Shown here in pieces: positions 8,777-16,919 of a stretch of DNA of 64,000 nt. The stretch is from an uncultured Alphaproteobacteria bacterium (GTDB taxonomy: Bacteria; Pseudomonadota; Alphaproteobacteria; Rhodospirillales; Rhodospirillaceae). Location: positions 3,641,892 through 3,705,891 of the forward strand of contig LT599022.1 in the NCBI GenBank assembly GCA_900079695.1, in the 5' to 3' direction. The position numbers and the translations under genes are program-made. The notes under the pieces are model-generated. The model searched no databases and was not told the origin of the DNA. It worked only from the letters and a program-made list of their open reading frames with translations. How positions within the stretch are numbered: the stretch's first letter is position 1; every line of letters begins with the position of its first letter.

Positions 8777-10417
8777 ATGCTCGCCCGCGAACCGTTCGAA
8801 CGCCGCCTCGCCGCGCTGAAGCGGGCGCGCGCGCCCTACGAGGACGACTGGCGGCTGATCTCCGACTACATCCGCCCGCGCCGTACCCGGTTCTTCCGCA
8901 CCTCAGGGCACGAGCGCGACACCCGGATCATCAACGGCTCGCCCAAGTTCGCCCTGCGGACCCTCGGCGCCGGGATGCACGCCGGGCTGTCCTCCCCCGC
9001 GCGGCCGTGGCTGCGGATGATCACCGACGACCCCGGTCTGATGGAATACGGCCCGGTGCGCGACCACCTCGCCGAGCGGACGGCGATTTTTTTCAGCGTG
9101 CTGGCGCGCACGAACATTTATCGCGCGTTGCACACCAACTGGATCAACGAGGGCCAGTTCGGCACCGCCGCGATGGTGATCGAGGGCGATGACGACGCGG
9201 TGGCGCGGGCGCGGGTGATGCCGATTGGCGAATATTACCTCGCCGCCGACGCCGACGGCATCTGTCGCACCCTGTATCGCGAGACCACCATGACGGTGGG
9301 GCAGTGGATCGGCACCGTCGGCCTGGAGAACGTCTCGGCCGCCGTGCGCCGCGCCTACGACCGCAGCGACACCGAGGACCGCATCGAGGTGTGCCACGCG
9401 ATCGAGGCCAACGACGCGCGGGTGCCCTATCGCGCCGACTGGCGCGGCAAGGCCTTCCGCTCCGCGTGGTGGGAGAAGGACAGCGACGCCGATAAGCTGG
9501 CGAAGGTGCTGGGCTACGAGGAATGCCCGATCATCGCGCCGCGCTGGGAGGTGCTCGACCTCGACACCTACGGTGAGGGGCCCGGCCACGATGCGCTCAA
9601 CGACGCGATCGGCCTGCAGCGCATGGAGGCTGAGTCCCATCGGTTGGTCCAAAAGCTCGCCGACCCGCCGACGGTTATGCCGAGCAGCATGAAGGGATAC
9701 GGCAACACCCCGGCCGCAGCCGGACAGAATTTCTTCGGTGACGGCCCGCCGGAAGCCGCGCGCGCCCTCTATCAGGTGCCGCACGATATCAGCCCGCTGG
9801 AGGCAAAGATCGCGGGGAACGTTCGCCGGATCGACTCAGCGTTCTATCGGGATGTTTTCCAACTGATCGCGCAGGCCGAGGCCTACGGTACTCCGGCGAC
9901 CGCACGGGAGATCATCGAGCGGAAAGAGGAAAAAATGGTGCTGGTCGGTCCGACGGTCGAGCGCCAGCACTCCGAAGGCCTCGGGCCGTTGGTGCGCCGC
10001 GTGGACGCGATGATCGCCCGCGCCGGATTCTACCGCGAGCCGCCGCCGGAGCTCGCCCGCGCCAACGTCAGCATCGACTACCTCTCGCCGCTGGCGCAGG
10101 CGCAGAAGATGGTCGACGCCTCCTCGATCGAGCGGATGGCGACCTTCATCGGCAATCTGGCAGGCGTTGCCCCGTCCGTGGTGGACAAGCTGGATGCCGA
10201 CCAGGCGGTGGACGAATACGCCCGGATCATCGGCGCAAACGCCCGGATCATCGTCTCCGACGACAAGGCCGCGAAGATCCGCTCCGCCCGTGCCCAGCAG
10301 CAGGCGCAGGCGCAGCAGGCTCAGCTCGCCGCCCAGGCGATCGCGGGCGCGAAGCAGATGTCGGAAACCTCGATCGACGGCACGAACCTGCTCGGCCGCA
10401 TCGCCGGGGTGCAGTGA
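8777..10417 (+). CDS. portal (head-tail connector) protein
   Basis: A 546-residue protein of the T7 gp8 / head-to-tail-connector family. Residues 1-100 contain the typical YEDDWRLISDYIRPRRTRF and LGAGMHAGLSSPARPWLRM segments, the middle has the wing and stem regions, and the C-terminus ends in a Gln/Ala-rich coiled segment. It forms the dodecameric ring through which DNA enters and leaves the capsid. The spacing from the upstream gene is 3 bases and its stop overlaps the Bbp19-like gene. Confidence 0.95.
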   Translation: MLAREPFERRLAALKRARAPYEDDWRLISDYIRPRRTRFFRTSGHERDTRIINGSPKFALRTLGAGMHAGLSSPARPWLRMITDDPGLMEYGPVRDHLAERTAIFFSVLARTNIYRALHTNWINEGQFGTAAMVIEGDDDAVARARVMPIGEYYLAADADGICRTLYRETTMTVGQWIGTVGLENVSAAVRRAYDRSDTEDRIEVCHAIEANDARVPYRADWRGKAFRSAWWEKDSDADKLAKVLGYEECPIIAPRWEVLDLDTYGEGPGHDALNDAIGLQRMEAESHRLVQKLADPPTVMPSSMKGYGNTPAAAGQNFFGDGPPEAARALYQVPHDISPLEAKIAGNVRRIDSAFYRDVFQLIAQAEAYGTPATAREIIERKEEKMVLVGPTVERQHSEGLGPLVRRVDAMIARAGFYREPPPELARANVSIDYLSPLAQAQKMVDASSIERMATFIGNLAGVAPSVVDKLDADQAVDEYARIIGANARIIVSDDKAAKIRSARAQQQAQAQQAQLAAQAIAGAKQMSETSIDGTNLLGRIAGVQ

Positions 10418-10689
10418 TGGCCTCCGCCTACGACCGCCTCGACGCCGAACGCGCCGCCGAGGACGCCCCGGCGCTCCAGGCGCGGGAAGACCTGATCGCC
10501 GTGCTCGGAACGCCCCAGGGCGGCCGCTTCATTGCCGGGCTGATCGCCTCCTGCGGCGTGCTCGGCCCGTCCTTCGACGCCCGCGCCGAGGGCCGCCGCG
10601 CGGTGGGCCTCGACCTGCTGCGCCGGATCCGCGAGGCCGCGCCCGGCTCGTACCCCCTGATCGTCGGCGACGTCGCCGACCGGAGCTGA
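10417..10689 (+). CDS. Bbp19-like head protein
   Basis: A 90-residue protein starting at ATG 10417 in the portal stop (a GTG one codon earlier is possible). GTPQGGRFIAGLIASCGVLG followed by FDARAEGRRAVGLDLLRRI is the pattern of Bordetella phage BPP-1 Bbp19-type proteins, encoded between portal and scaffold. It is probably a minor structural or assembly protein. This gene is one reason for placing the prophage near BPP-1. Confidence 0.8.
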   Translation: MASAYDRLDAERAAEDAPALQAREDLIAVLGTPQGGRFIAGLIASCGVLGPSFDARAEGRRAVGLDLLRRIREAAPGSYPLIVGDVADRS

Positions 10690-10700
10690 AGGAGAGATCC

Positions 10701-11486
10701 ATGATCCGATTCCCCCGCGCCCTGTTCGCGCCCGAGGAGGGCGGGGGCGCTGCGGCTGCCGCCACCCCCACCGCGGCCGCCGACGTCGCCACCGGCGAAA
10801 CCGCCGCTCAGGCGTCCGAAGCCGAGGCGGGAAGCGCGGATGCCGACGCGAGCGAAAACGCGCAGGGCGAGGACGCCGACGCCGGGAAGGACGCCGGGGG
10901 CGAAGAGACGGGCGAGGCCGAGGGCGACGACGCCCCGACCGAATACGCCTTCACCCTGCCGGAGGGCTTCGACGGCTTCGACGACGAGGCGATGGCGGCG
11001 GCGACGCCGCTGTTGCGCGAAGGCAAGGTCAGCCAGGACACCGCGCAGAAGCTCGTCGACGTCGTCGCCGGGTTGGTGCAGCGCCAGGTCGCGACCGCGC
11101 AACAGGCGCTCGCCGAGCAGCGCGAGCAACGCTCCGCCGCGTGGCTGAAGGAGTTGCAGGACAGCAAGGACTTCGGCGGTGCCGCCTTCGACGCCAACAG
11201 CGCGGCGGTGCGCGGCGTCATCGAGAAGTTCGCCGACACCGATCCCGAGTTCGTCTTCCCCGAGGGGCACCCGAATGCCGGAAAGCCGGTCCCGGGCGGC
11301 GCGGTGAAGAAGCTCCTCAAGGATGCGGGGCTCGGCAACGCCGGCCCCCTGATCACCATGCTGCACCGGCTGGCGAAAGCCACCGGCGAGGACAGCATGC
11401 CCCCCGGCGACGGCGGCGGTGCTCCGACCGCCATGTCCGAGGCCGACTTCATGGCGGAAGTTTTCGCCAAGTCCCGCAAGAGCTAA
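10701..11486 (+). CDS. capsid scaffold protein
   Basis: A 261-residue acidic protein with AGGAGAG before ATG 10701. Residues 10-80 are a low-complexity Ala/Glu/Asp/Gly region, followed by a helical core (residues 85-180) and a FAKSRKS basic end. An acidic disordered N-terminus, a coiled core and a basic C-terminus are typical of podovirus scaffolds, and the gene directly precedes the capsid gene. No protease motif is seen. Confidence 0.8.
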   Translation: MIRFPRALFAPEEGGGAAAAATPTAAADVATGETAAQASEAEAGSADADASENAQGEDADAGKDAGGEETGEAEGDDAPTEYAFTLPEGFDGFDDEAMAAATPLLREGKVSQDTAQKLVDVVAGLVQRQVATAQQALAEQREQRSAAWLKELQDSKDFGGAAFDANSAAVRGVIEKFADTDPEFVFPEGHPNAGKPVPGGAVKKLLKDAGLGNAGPLITMLHRLAKATGEDSMPPGDGGGAPTAMSEADFMAEVFAKSRKS

Positions 11487-11498
11487 GGAGGTTCCGAC

Positions 11499-12443
11499 AT
11501 GGCTCTCGACACCCTGCGTACCGTTGCGCTCGACAAGAGCAAGAAGCAGCCGAAGCAGATCGACCACCTCACCGAGGAGGCCCCGATCCTCGATCTCACC
11601 CCGTTCGTCTCGGCGACGCACGACCTCTGGCACGTCGCCGAGCAGCTCGTCTCGGCCGACGCGATGAGCTTCGTCAGCTTCGACCAGCCGCTGCCCAGCC
11701 TCTCGTCCGACACCGCCCTGATCAAGTTCGACCTCGCCAAGATGGGCGGCATGATCGAGGTGGCCGAGGACAAGGCGCGCCAGTACGGCGGCCACACCAA
11801 GTACTTCGCCGACAAGCTCGCGCCGGTGCTGAAGATGACCGGCATGAACACCGAGCGGGTGATCGTCTACAACAACCTCCGGCAGTACGCCCTCGACCAG
11901 TTCCTGGCGGGCAAGACCACCAAGACGGTCTACTCGGCGGGCGGCTCGGCGAACGCCAACTACAGCATCGTCGCGGTGCGGTTCGAGGAGGGCGTCTGTT
12001 CCGGCCTCTACAACCCCAAGGGCTTCGGCAACGGCGTGCTGTTCGACACCGAGCCCCTCAACGGCGGGTCGCTCTACAAGATCAACGCCCAGGGCCAGAC
12101 CGGCTACGGCGTTCGCCTCAAGACCGACCTCGGCTTCATGCTCACCGGCGTGCGCAACGTCGGCGCGATCGTCAACATCGACCCGGCCAACAACAAGCTG
12201 CCGACGGCGATGCAGATGGACGACCTGCTGGCCGACATCCGCGCCACCGACAGCGGCCGCACCATGCTGTTCATGCACACGCGCCTTAAGGGGGCGATGT
12301 GCCGCACCTTCAAGGACGACCGGGTGCAGATGCGCCCGGCCGACAAGGCGATCGACCGCATGATCGAGAGCTGGGGCGGCGTGCCGATCGTGACCTCCTA
12401 CAACATGTACGACGGCACCGAGGCCAACCAGGCGCTGGCGTGA
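11499..12443 (+). CDS. major capsid protein (N4-gp56 / BPP-1 Bbp17 type)
   Basis: A 314-residue HK97-fold capsid subunit by family resemblance. Residues 60-110 (a LIKFDLAKMGGMIEVAEDKA stretch, then YGGHTKYFADKL), the central NPKGFGNG segment and the C-terminal IVTSYNMYDG match the N4 gp56-like capsid family, to which BPP-1 Bbp17 belongs. AAGGAGG precedes ATG 11499. A hairpin follows the gene, consistent with high expression of this cistron. Confidence 0.93.
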   Translation: MALDTLRTVALDKSKKQPKQIDHLTEEAPILDLTPFVSATHDLWHVAEQLVSADAMSFVSFDQPLPSLSSDTALIKFDLAKMGGMIEVAEDKARQYGGHTKYFADKLAPVLKMTGMNTERVIVYNNLRQYALDQFLAGKTTKTVYSAGGSANANYSIVAVRFEEGVCSGLYNPKGFGNGVLFDTEPLNGGSLYKINAQGQTGYGVRLKTDLGFMLTGVRNVGAIVNIDPANNKLPTAMQMDDLLADIRATDSGRTMLFMHTRLKGAMCRTFKDDRVQMRPADKAIDRMIESWGGVPIVTSYNMYDGTEANQALA

Positions 12444-12447
12444 TCCC

Positions 12448-12477
12448 GCGGCGGCTCCGGCCGCCGCTTCCCTTTTC
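12448..12477 (+). terminator. leaky terminator after capsid gene
   Basis: Arms GCGGCGGC (12448-12455) and GCCGCCGC (12460-12467) with a TCCG loop are followed by TTCCCTTTT. The U tract is interrupted, so it probably attenuates rather than ends late transcription, keeping capsid mRNA in excess over downstream genes. Confidence 0.6.
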
Positions 12478-12495
12478 GCATCAAGGAGATCCGGG

Positions 12496-12915
12496 ATGTA
12501 CAAGAAGACCGACGGCCTGCCGCACGTCATGCAGGTCCACGGGCAGAGCCTCGCCAACGCGCAGGCCCTGCCGCAGAACGCCAGCGCCGACGGCAACGAA
12601 GGTCCGCTCAAGGTCGGCGGCGCGCTCGGCGCGTTCGAGGTGCTGGTGCGGGTCAACGCCGCGATCACCGTCGCCGACACCAAGGCGCTGACCGTGAAAA
12701 TCCAGCACCGCGACGGCTCCGACGCCTTCGCCGACCTCGCGACCGTCTACACCCTCACCGCCGCCGCCGGGTCCGGTTCGCTCGCGAAGGGCAAGGAGCT
12801 CGCCCGCTTCGCCCTGCCGAGCACGGTCAAGGAGGAGATCAAGGCGGTGATCACCACCACCGACGCGGCCGCCGCGGGCAAGATCGACGTTCTGCCCGTC
12901 TACCTGCCGCGCTGA
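12496..12915 (+). CDS. Bbp16-like capsid cement protein
   Basis: A 139-residue protein with AAGGAG before ATG 12496. It is predicted to be all beta (segments AFEVLVRVNAAITVADTKAL, LTVKIQHRDGSDAF and a final KIDVLPVYLP), as expected for the jelly-roll cement protein that decorates the BPP-1 capsid. It sits directly after the capsid gene as in BPP-1. Confidence 0.8.
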   Translation: MYKKTDGLPHVMQVHGQSLANAQALPQNASADGNEGPLKVGGALGAFEVLVRVNAAITVADTKALTVKIQHRDGSDAFADLATVYTLTAAAGSGSLAKGKELARFALPSTVKEEIKAVITTTDAAAAGKIDVLPVYLPR

Positions 12916-12928
12916 CCGGAGGACCGAC

Positions 12929-13096
12929 ATGGAACGCACCGTTCGCGCCAAGGCCGACGGCATGAGCCCCAACGGGAGCCATGTTCGCCAGGGCGCAAAG
13001 TTCACCGTCGACGAGGGCGAATTCGCGCCGTCGTGGATGGAGCCGGTCGACTGGATCCCGCCGGAACCGCCGAAAGCGGCGACCAAAACCAAATGA
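12929..13096 (+). CDS. small hypothetical late protein (55 aa)
   Basis: A short gene with GGAGGACC before ATG 12929. The 55-residue product contains HVRQGAKFTVDEGEFAPSWM and ends in a Lys-rich EPPKAATKTK tail. The FTV-x-x-G-x-FAPSWM layout is seen in small proteins encoded after capsid or cement genes in other phages. It is followed within 5 bases by a strong terminator. Function unknown, perhaps a minor capsid or chaperone component. Confidence 0.7.
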   Translation: MERTVRAKADGMSPNGSHVRQGAKFTVDEGEFAPSWMEPVDWIPPEPPKAATKTK

Positions 13097-13100
13097 TGCG

Positions 13101-13122
13101 CGGGGGCTTCGGCCCCCGTTTT
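13101..13122 (+). terminator. strong terminator with UUCG tetraloop
   Basis: Arms CGGGGGC (13101-13107) and GCCCCCG (13112-13118) enclose a TTCG tetraloop and are followed by TTTT. It separates the capsid/cement group from the tail genes, so a late promoter or read-through must serve the latter. Confidence 0.8.
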
Positions 13123-13141
13123 CGTTTCTCCGGAGGCCGAC

Positions 13142-13732
13142 ATGGCGACCAAGATCGACATCTGCAACATGGCGCTCTCCGCCGTCCGCGCGGCCAAGAT
13201 CTCGCAACTCGACGAGGCGTCGGCGGAGGCGGAAGCCTGCGGCACCCACTACGACGCGCAGCTCGACGCTACCCTCCGCGATCATCCCTGGAATTTCGCG
13301 ACCGCCTACGAGGCGCTGGCCGCAGCTCCGGTCGCCCCGCCGCACTGGTCCTACGCCTATGCGCGCCCGGCCGGGTGCATCCTGGCGCGCTTCATCGTCC
13401 CCGCCGTGAAGGGCGGGCCGGACGTGCCGTTCGAGCGCGCGGGCGACTTGCTGCTGTGCGATCAGTCCGAAAGCTGGCTGTGCTTCACCAAGCGGGTCAC
13501 CGACCCGGCTCGCTTCGACCCGCTGTTCGCGGTCGCGTTCTCCTTGCGTCTCACCGTCGCGATCTCCGCCGAGTTGACCGCCGACCGCGGCTGGGTGCAG
13601 GCGGCGCAGACCCAGTACCTGAACGCCGTCGCCTCCGCGAAAGCCGCGGACGGATCCGAAGGCACCCCGGAAGAGCCGCGCGATCCGTCGTGGATCGCCG
13701 CCGCCGGGATCGACACCACCTACATCGCCTGA
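13142..13732 (+). CDS. tail tubular protein A-like head-tail adaptor
   Basis: A 196-residue protein. The N-terminus (KIDICNMALSAVRAAKISQL) and the LRDHPWNFA segment near residue 45-53 are characteristic of the T7 gp11 / podovirus adaptor family, which forms the ring below the portal. Its length matches the family. It is followed 9 bases later by the nozzle gene, the usual order. Confidence 0.85.
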   Translation: MATKIDICNMALSAVRAAKISQLDEASAEAEACGTHYDAQLDATLRDHPWNFATAYEALAAAPVAPPHWSYAYARPAGCILARFIVPAVKGGPDVPFERAGDLLLCDQSESWLCFTKRVTDPARFDPLFAVAFSLRLTVAISAELTADRGWVQAAQTQYLNAVASAKAADGSEGTPEEPRDPSWIAAAGIDTTYIA

Positions 13733-13741
13733 GCTCACGCC

Positions 13742-15808
13742 ATGCCGGTCAGCACCAATCAGCCGAGTTTCGCCGCCGGGGAACTCCGGCCGGATCTGCA
13801 TGCCCGCGTCGACTTCAATCGCTGGGCCGTCGGTCTCGCGGTGGCGCGCAACTTCACCATCCGCGCCACCGGCGGCGCCGCCAACCGCGCGGGAACCGAG
13901 TTCCTGGCGGCGGTGCACGACGAAGCCCACCCGGTGCGCCTGCTGCCGTTCGTGTTCAACGACGACGACGCCTACGTGCTGGAATTCGGCGAGGCCTGCA
14001 TGCGGGTCTATCGCGACGGCGCGCTGGTGGTCTATCCGGAAGGCCATGAGAGCGCCGGTCAGATCGTCGTCGTCGCGACGCCGTTCGCCGCCGCCGACCT
14101 CGGGCAACTCAAGTTCGAGCAGTCCGGCGACCGGGTGCGGTTCACGCATCGCGCCTATCCCTCGCAGGTGCTGACCCGTCACGACCACTACGACTGGCGC
14201 TGGGCGGTGGAGAATTTCGTTCCGGAAATCGCCGCGCCCGCGGGCGTCACCGCCGTGCCGCAGGCATCGGGGAGCGAAACCTACCGCTACGCCGTCACCT
14301 TCACCGACAAGGACAGCGGCGAGGAAAGCCTGCCGTCGGCGGTGGTGTCGGTGTCCTCGGCGGTGCTCAACAGCACCTCGGCGAAGATCACCCTGACCAT
14401 TCCCGCCAACGCCCAGGCGTCGCAGGCCGACGTCTACCGCGAGGACAACGGCCTCTACGGCTGGATCGGCGCGACCGAGACGACGACCTTCGTCGACACC
14501 AACATCAAGCCCGACACCACCATCAACCCGCCCAAGGAACGCCTGCCGTTCGCCGACGGCAACCATCCGCTGTGCCTCACCGAGCACGATCAGCGGATGG
14601 TCTACGGCGGCGGCGCGGTGAAGCCGGAGACCATCGAGGGCAGCCGGGTCGGCGCCTATTCCAACTTCTTCACCACCCGGCCGCAGGTCGACGACGACAG
14701 CTATTCCTATCGCCTCGGCCGCGGCAAGGTGTACGAGATCCGCCACCTCGTTTCGCTGAATGCGCTGATGGCCCTCACCGCCGGGTCGGTGTGGCAGATC
14801 ACCGGCAAGGGCGGGTCGAGCGACACCGTCACGCCGCTGTCGGTGAAGGCGCGGCGGATGAACAATCGCGGCGCCAGCCATGTGCCGCCGCTGGTGATCG
14901 GCGAGACCGCGCTCTACGTGCAGGCGCGCGGCCGGACGGTGTGGGATCTGAACTACAGCCTCGATATCGACGGCTACACCGGCAACAACATGTCGGTTCT
15001 GGCAAGCCATCTGTTCCGGCGTCGCACGATCCGGGAGTGGGCCTACGCCGAGGAGCCGGATTCGCTGATCTGGACGGTGATGTCCGACGGCGCGCTGCTG
15101 ACGCTCTGCTATCTCCGCGAGCATCAGGTGATCGCCTGGACCCGCCACGATACCGACGGCGCGTTCGAGAGCGTCTGCACCATCCCCGACGGCGACGAGG
15201 ACGCGATCTACTTCGTCGTGCGCCGCACCGTCGGCGGCGTCGCCCGGCGCTACGTCGAGCGGCTCGCCCGGCGGGTGGCGAAGCCGGTCGCGCAGGCGTG
15301 GTTCCTCGATTGCGCGCGGCGCTTCGAGGGTTCGGCGCTGGCCTCGGTGGCGGTGCCGCACCTCGCCGGGAAGGCGGTGGTCGCGCTGGTGGACGGCAAC
15401 GTGGTGCGCGGGCTGACGGCGAGCGCCGACGGCGTGGTGACGCTGCCGCGCAAGGGCGACGTGGTGCTGGTCGGTCTGCCGATCGAGGCCGACCTCGAAA
15501 CCCTCGGCGTCAACTTCGACACCCGCACCGGCACCGTCCAGGGCAAGAAAGTCACCATCCCCTCCGTCCTGCTGAAGCTCGAGGAGACCCGCGGCGGCTG
15601 GATCGGCCCCGGCCTCGACAGCGGCCGGATGATCGAGATGAAGCCGAAGCCCAAGGCGAATGCCGCCGAGGCGCCGTTCACCGGCGATTTCCGGCAGGCG
15701 ATGCTCAGCGGCTGGGAAACCCGCGGCAAGGTGGCGGTGCGCCAGCCCGATCCGCTGCCGTTCGCGCTGCTGGCGGTGGTGCCGGACGTCGAGGCATCGA
15801 ATGGTTGA
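13742..15808 (+). CDS. tail nozzle (tail tubular protein B-like)
   Basis: A 688-residue, beta-rich protein. The N-terminus (QPSFAAGELRPDLHARVDF, then NFTIRATGGAANRAGTEF) is a hallmark of podovirus nozzle/stabilisation proteins in P22-, T7- and BPP-1-like phages. A Fn3-like segment (residues about 170-265, beginning AAPAGVTAVPQASGSE) interrupts the fold. It should form the distal tail tube to which the fibres attach. Its end overlaps the next start by 8 bases. Confidence 0.85.
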   Translation: MPVSTNQPSFAAGELRPDLHARVDFNRWAVGLAVARNFTIRATGGAANRAGTEFLAAVHDEAHPVRLLPFVFNDDDAYVLEFGEACMRVYRDGALVVYPEGHESAGQIVVVATPFAAADLGQLKFEQSGDRVRFTHRAYPSQVLTRHDHYDWRWAVENFVPEIAAPAGVTAVPQASGSETYRYAVTFTDKDSGEESLPSAVVSVSSAVLNSTSAKITLTIPANAQASQADVYREDNGLYGWIGATETTTFVDTNIKPDTTINPPKERLPFADGNHPLCLTEHDQRMVYGGGAVKPETIEGSRVGAYSNFFTTRPQVDDDSYSYRLGRGKVYEIRHLVSLNALMALTAGSVWQITGKGGSSDTVTPLSVKARRMNNRGASHVPPLVIGETALYVQARGRTVWDLNYSLDIDGYTGNNMSVLASHLFRRRTIREWAYAEEPDSLIWTVMSDGALLTLCYLREHQVIAWTRHDTDGAFESVCTIPDGDEDAIYFVVRRTVGGVARRYVERLARRVAKPVAQAWFLDCARRFEGSALASVAVPHLAGKAVVALVDGNVVRGLTASADGVVTLPRKGDVVLVGLPIEADLETLGVNFDTRTGTVQGKKVTIPSVLLKLEETRGGWIGPGLDSGRMIEMKPKPKANAAEAPFTGDFRQAMLSGWETRGKVAVRQPDPLPFALLAVVPDVEASNG

Positions 15809-16262
15809 GACGCTGATCGGGCCGGTCGGGCCGGTGGCGATCGCCCACGTCGCCGCGCGGATGCGCGCCGCCGACCGCGCCGAGGTGCTGGCGGGCGGCG
15901 GTCGCTCGCCGCGCGAGGCGATCGAGCGGTCGCTGGCGCTGTCCTCCCACGCCTGGGCCGGGTGGATCGGCACCGAACCGGCGGCGATCTTCGGCGTCGG
16001 CCCGTCCTCTCTCGCCGGTGGCTTCGGCGTGCCGTGGTTCCTCGGCGCCGAGGTTCTGGAGCGCAACCCGCGCCCGCTGCTGACGATCTCGCGCGACTGG
16101 CTGGCGCGGATCGCCGCGCTCTACCCGCATCTCGAAAATTACGTCGACGCCCGCAACGGCCGCGCCATCCGCTGGCTGCGCTGGCTCGGCTTCGCCATCC
16201 ACCCGGCGGTGCCCTACGGCGTCGGCCGGATGCCGTATCACCGTTTCACCTGGGGCTGCTGA
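15801..16262 (+). CDS. gp13-like (DUF2833) internal virion protein
   Basis: A 153-residue protein. ATG 15801 lies 8 bases inside the nozzle gene. A GNAT-like fold is suggested by the SLALSSHAWAGWIGTEPAAI strand and YVDARNGRAIRWLRWLGF, the pattern of T7 gp13/DUF2833 proteins that are needed for virion assembly. No acetyltransferase role is implied. Confidence 0.8.
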   Translation: MVETLIGPVGPVAIAHVAARMRAADRAEVLAGGGRSPREAIERSLALSSHAWAGWIGTEPAAIFGVGPSSLAGGFGVPWFLGAEVLERNPRPLLTISRDWLARIAALYPHLENYVDARNGRAIRWLRWLGFAIHPAVPYGVGRMPYHRFTWGC

Positions 16263-16322
16263 TCATGTGCGTTTCAATCCACGCCCTTGCAGGCGACCAT
16301 CGATCCTGTGGCGAGGTGCGCG

Positions 16323-16916
16323 ATGTGTGAACTGGTTTCCGCCGCGACGATGACCTCGGTCTTCGGCACTGCCGGAGCGACCGCCGGAACGGCGGGCTAC
16401 GTCGGCGCGCTCACCGTCATGGACGTCGTCGGCGGGCTCGGCGCGCTCGGCAGCGTCGCCGGGATGGTGCAGCAGGGGCAGGCGGCGCAGGCGACCGCCA
16501 ACTATCAGAGCAAGGTCGCGGCCAATCAGGCCAAGGTCGCCGGGTATCAGGCCGAGGACGCCCTCGCGCGCGGCGACGTGGCGGAGCGCCAGCAGCGCCT
16601 GCAGGTGCGCCAGCTCGCAGGTAAGCAACGCGCCGAGATGGGCGCTTCCGGCGCGGCGCTCGATAGCTCCTCCTTCGCCGACACCCTCGGCGACACCGCC
16701 GAATACGGCGAACTCGATGCGCTGACGATCCGCTCCAACGCCGAAAAGGAGGCGTGGGGCTATCGCACCGCCGCCGCCGGTCAGCAGGGGCAGGCAGCCC
16801 TCTATTCCGCCCAGGCCGGGTGGGCGTCTTCGTCCCGCCCCTGGGAGGCGGGTGGCTCGATCCTCACCGGGTTCGGCACCGTCGCCGACCGCTGGTATCG
16901 CAGGAGCTACGCATAA
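16323..16916 (+). CDS. internal virion protein (gp14-like)
   Basis: A 197-residue protein starting at ATG 16323 with GAGG upstream (an ATG at 16287 is in frame but has no good site). It begins MCELVSAATM, continues with a Gly/Ala-rich hydrophobic stretch (residues about 15-55), then a long Gln/Ala helix. This is the usual shape of small podovirus ejection proteins that insert into the cell envelope. It is followed 3 bases later by the next ejection gene. Confidence 0.8.
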   Translation: MCELVSAATMTSVFGTAGATAGTAGYVGALTVMDVVGGLGALGSVAGMVQQGQAAQATANYQSKVAANQAKVAGYQAEDALARGDVAERQQRLQVRQLAGKQRAEMGASGAALDSSSFADTLGDTAEYGELDALTIRSNAEKEAWGYRTAAAGQQGQAALYSAQAGWASSSRPWEAGGSILTGFGTVADRWYRRSYA

Positions 16917-16919
16917 GCC

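Noticed and set aside
10428-12683. 751-codon minus-strand frame opposite scaffold and capsid
   Set aside because: Antisense to the capsid gene, with His/Val/Gly-rich shadow composition.
12851-16066. 1071-codon minus-strand frame opposite the tail genes
   Set aside because: Composition is typical antisense shadow of GC-rich coding DNA, and the plus-strand tail adaptor and nozzle proteins are recognisable.
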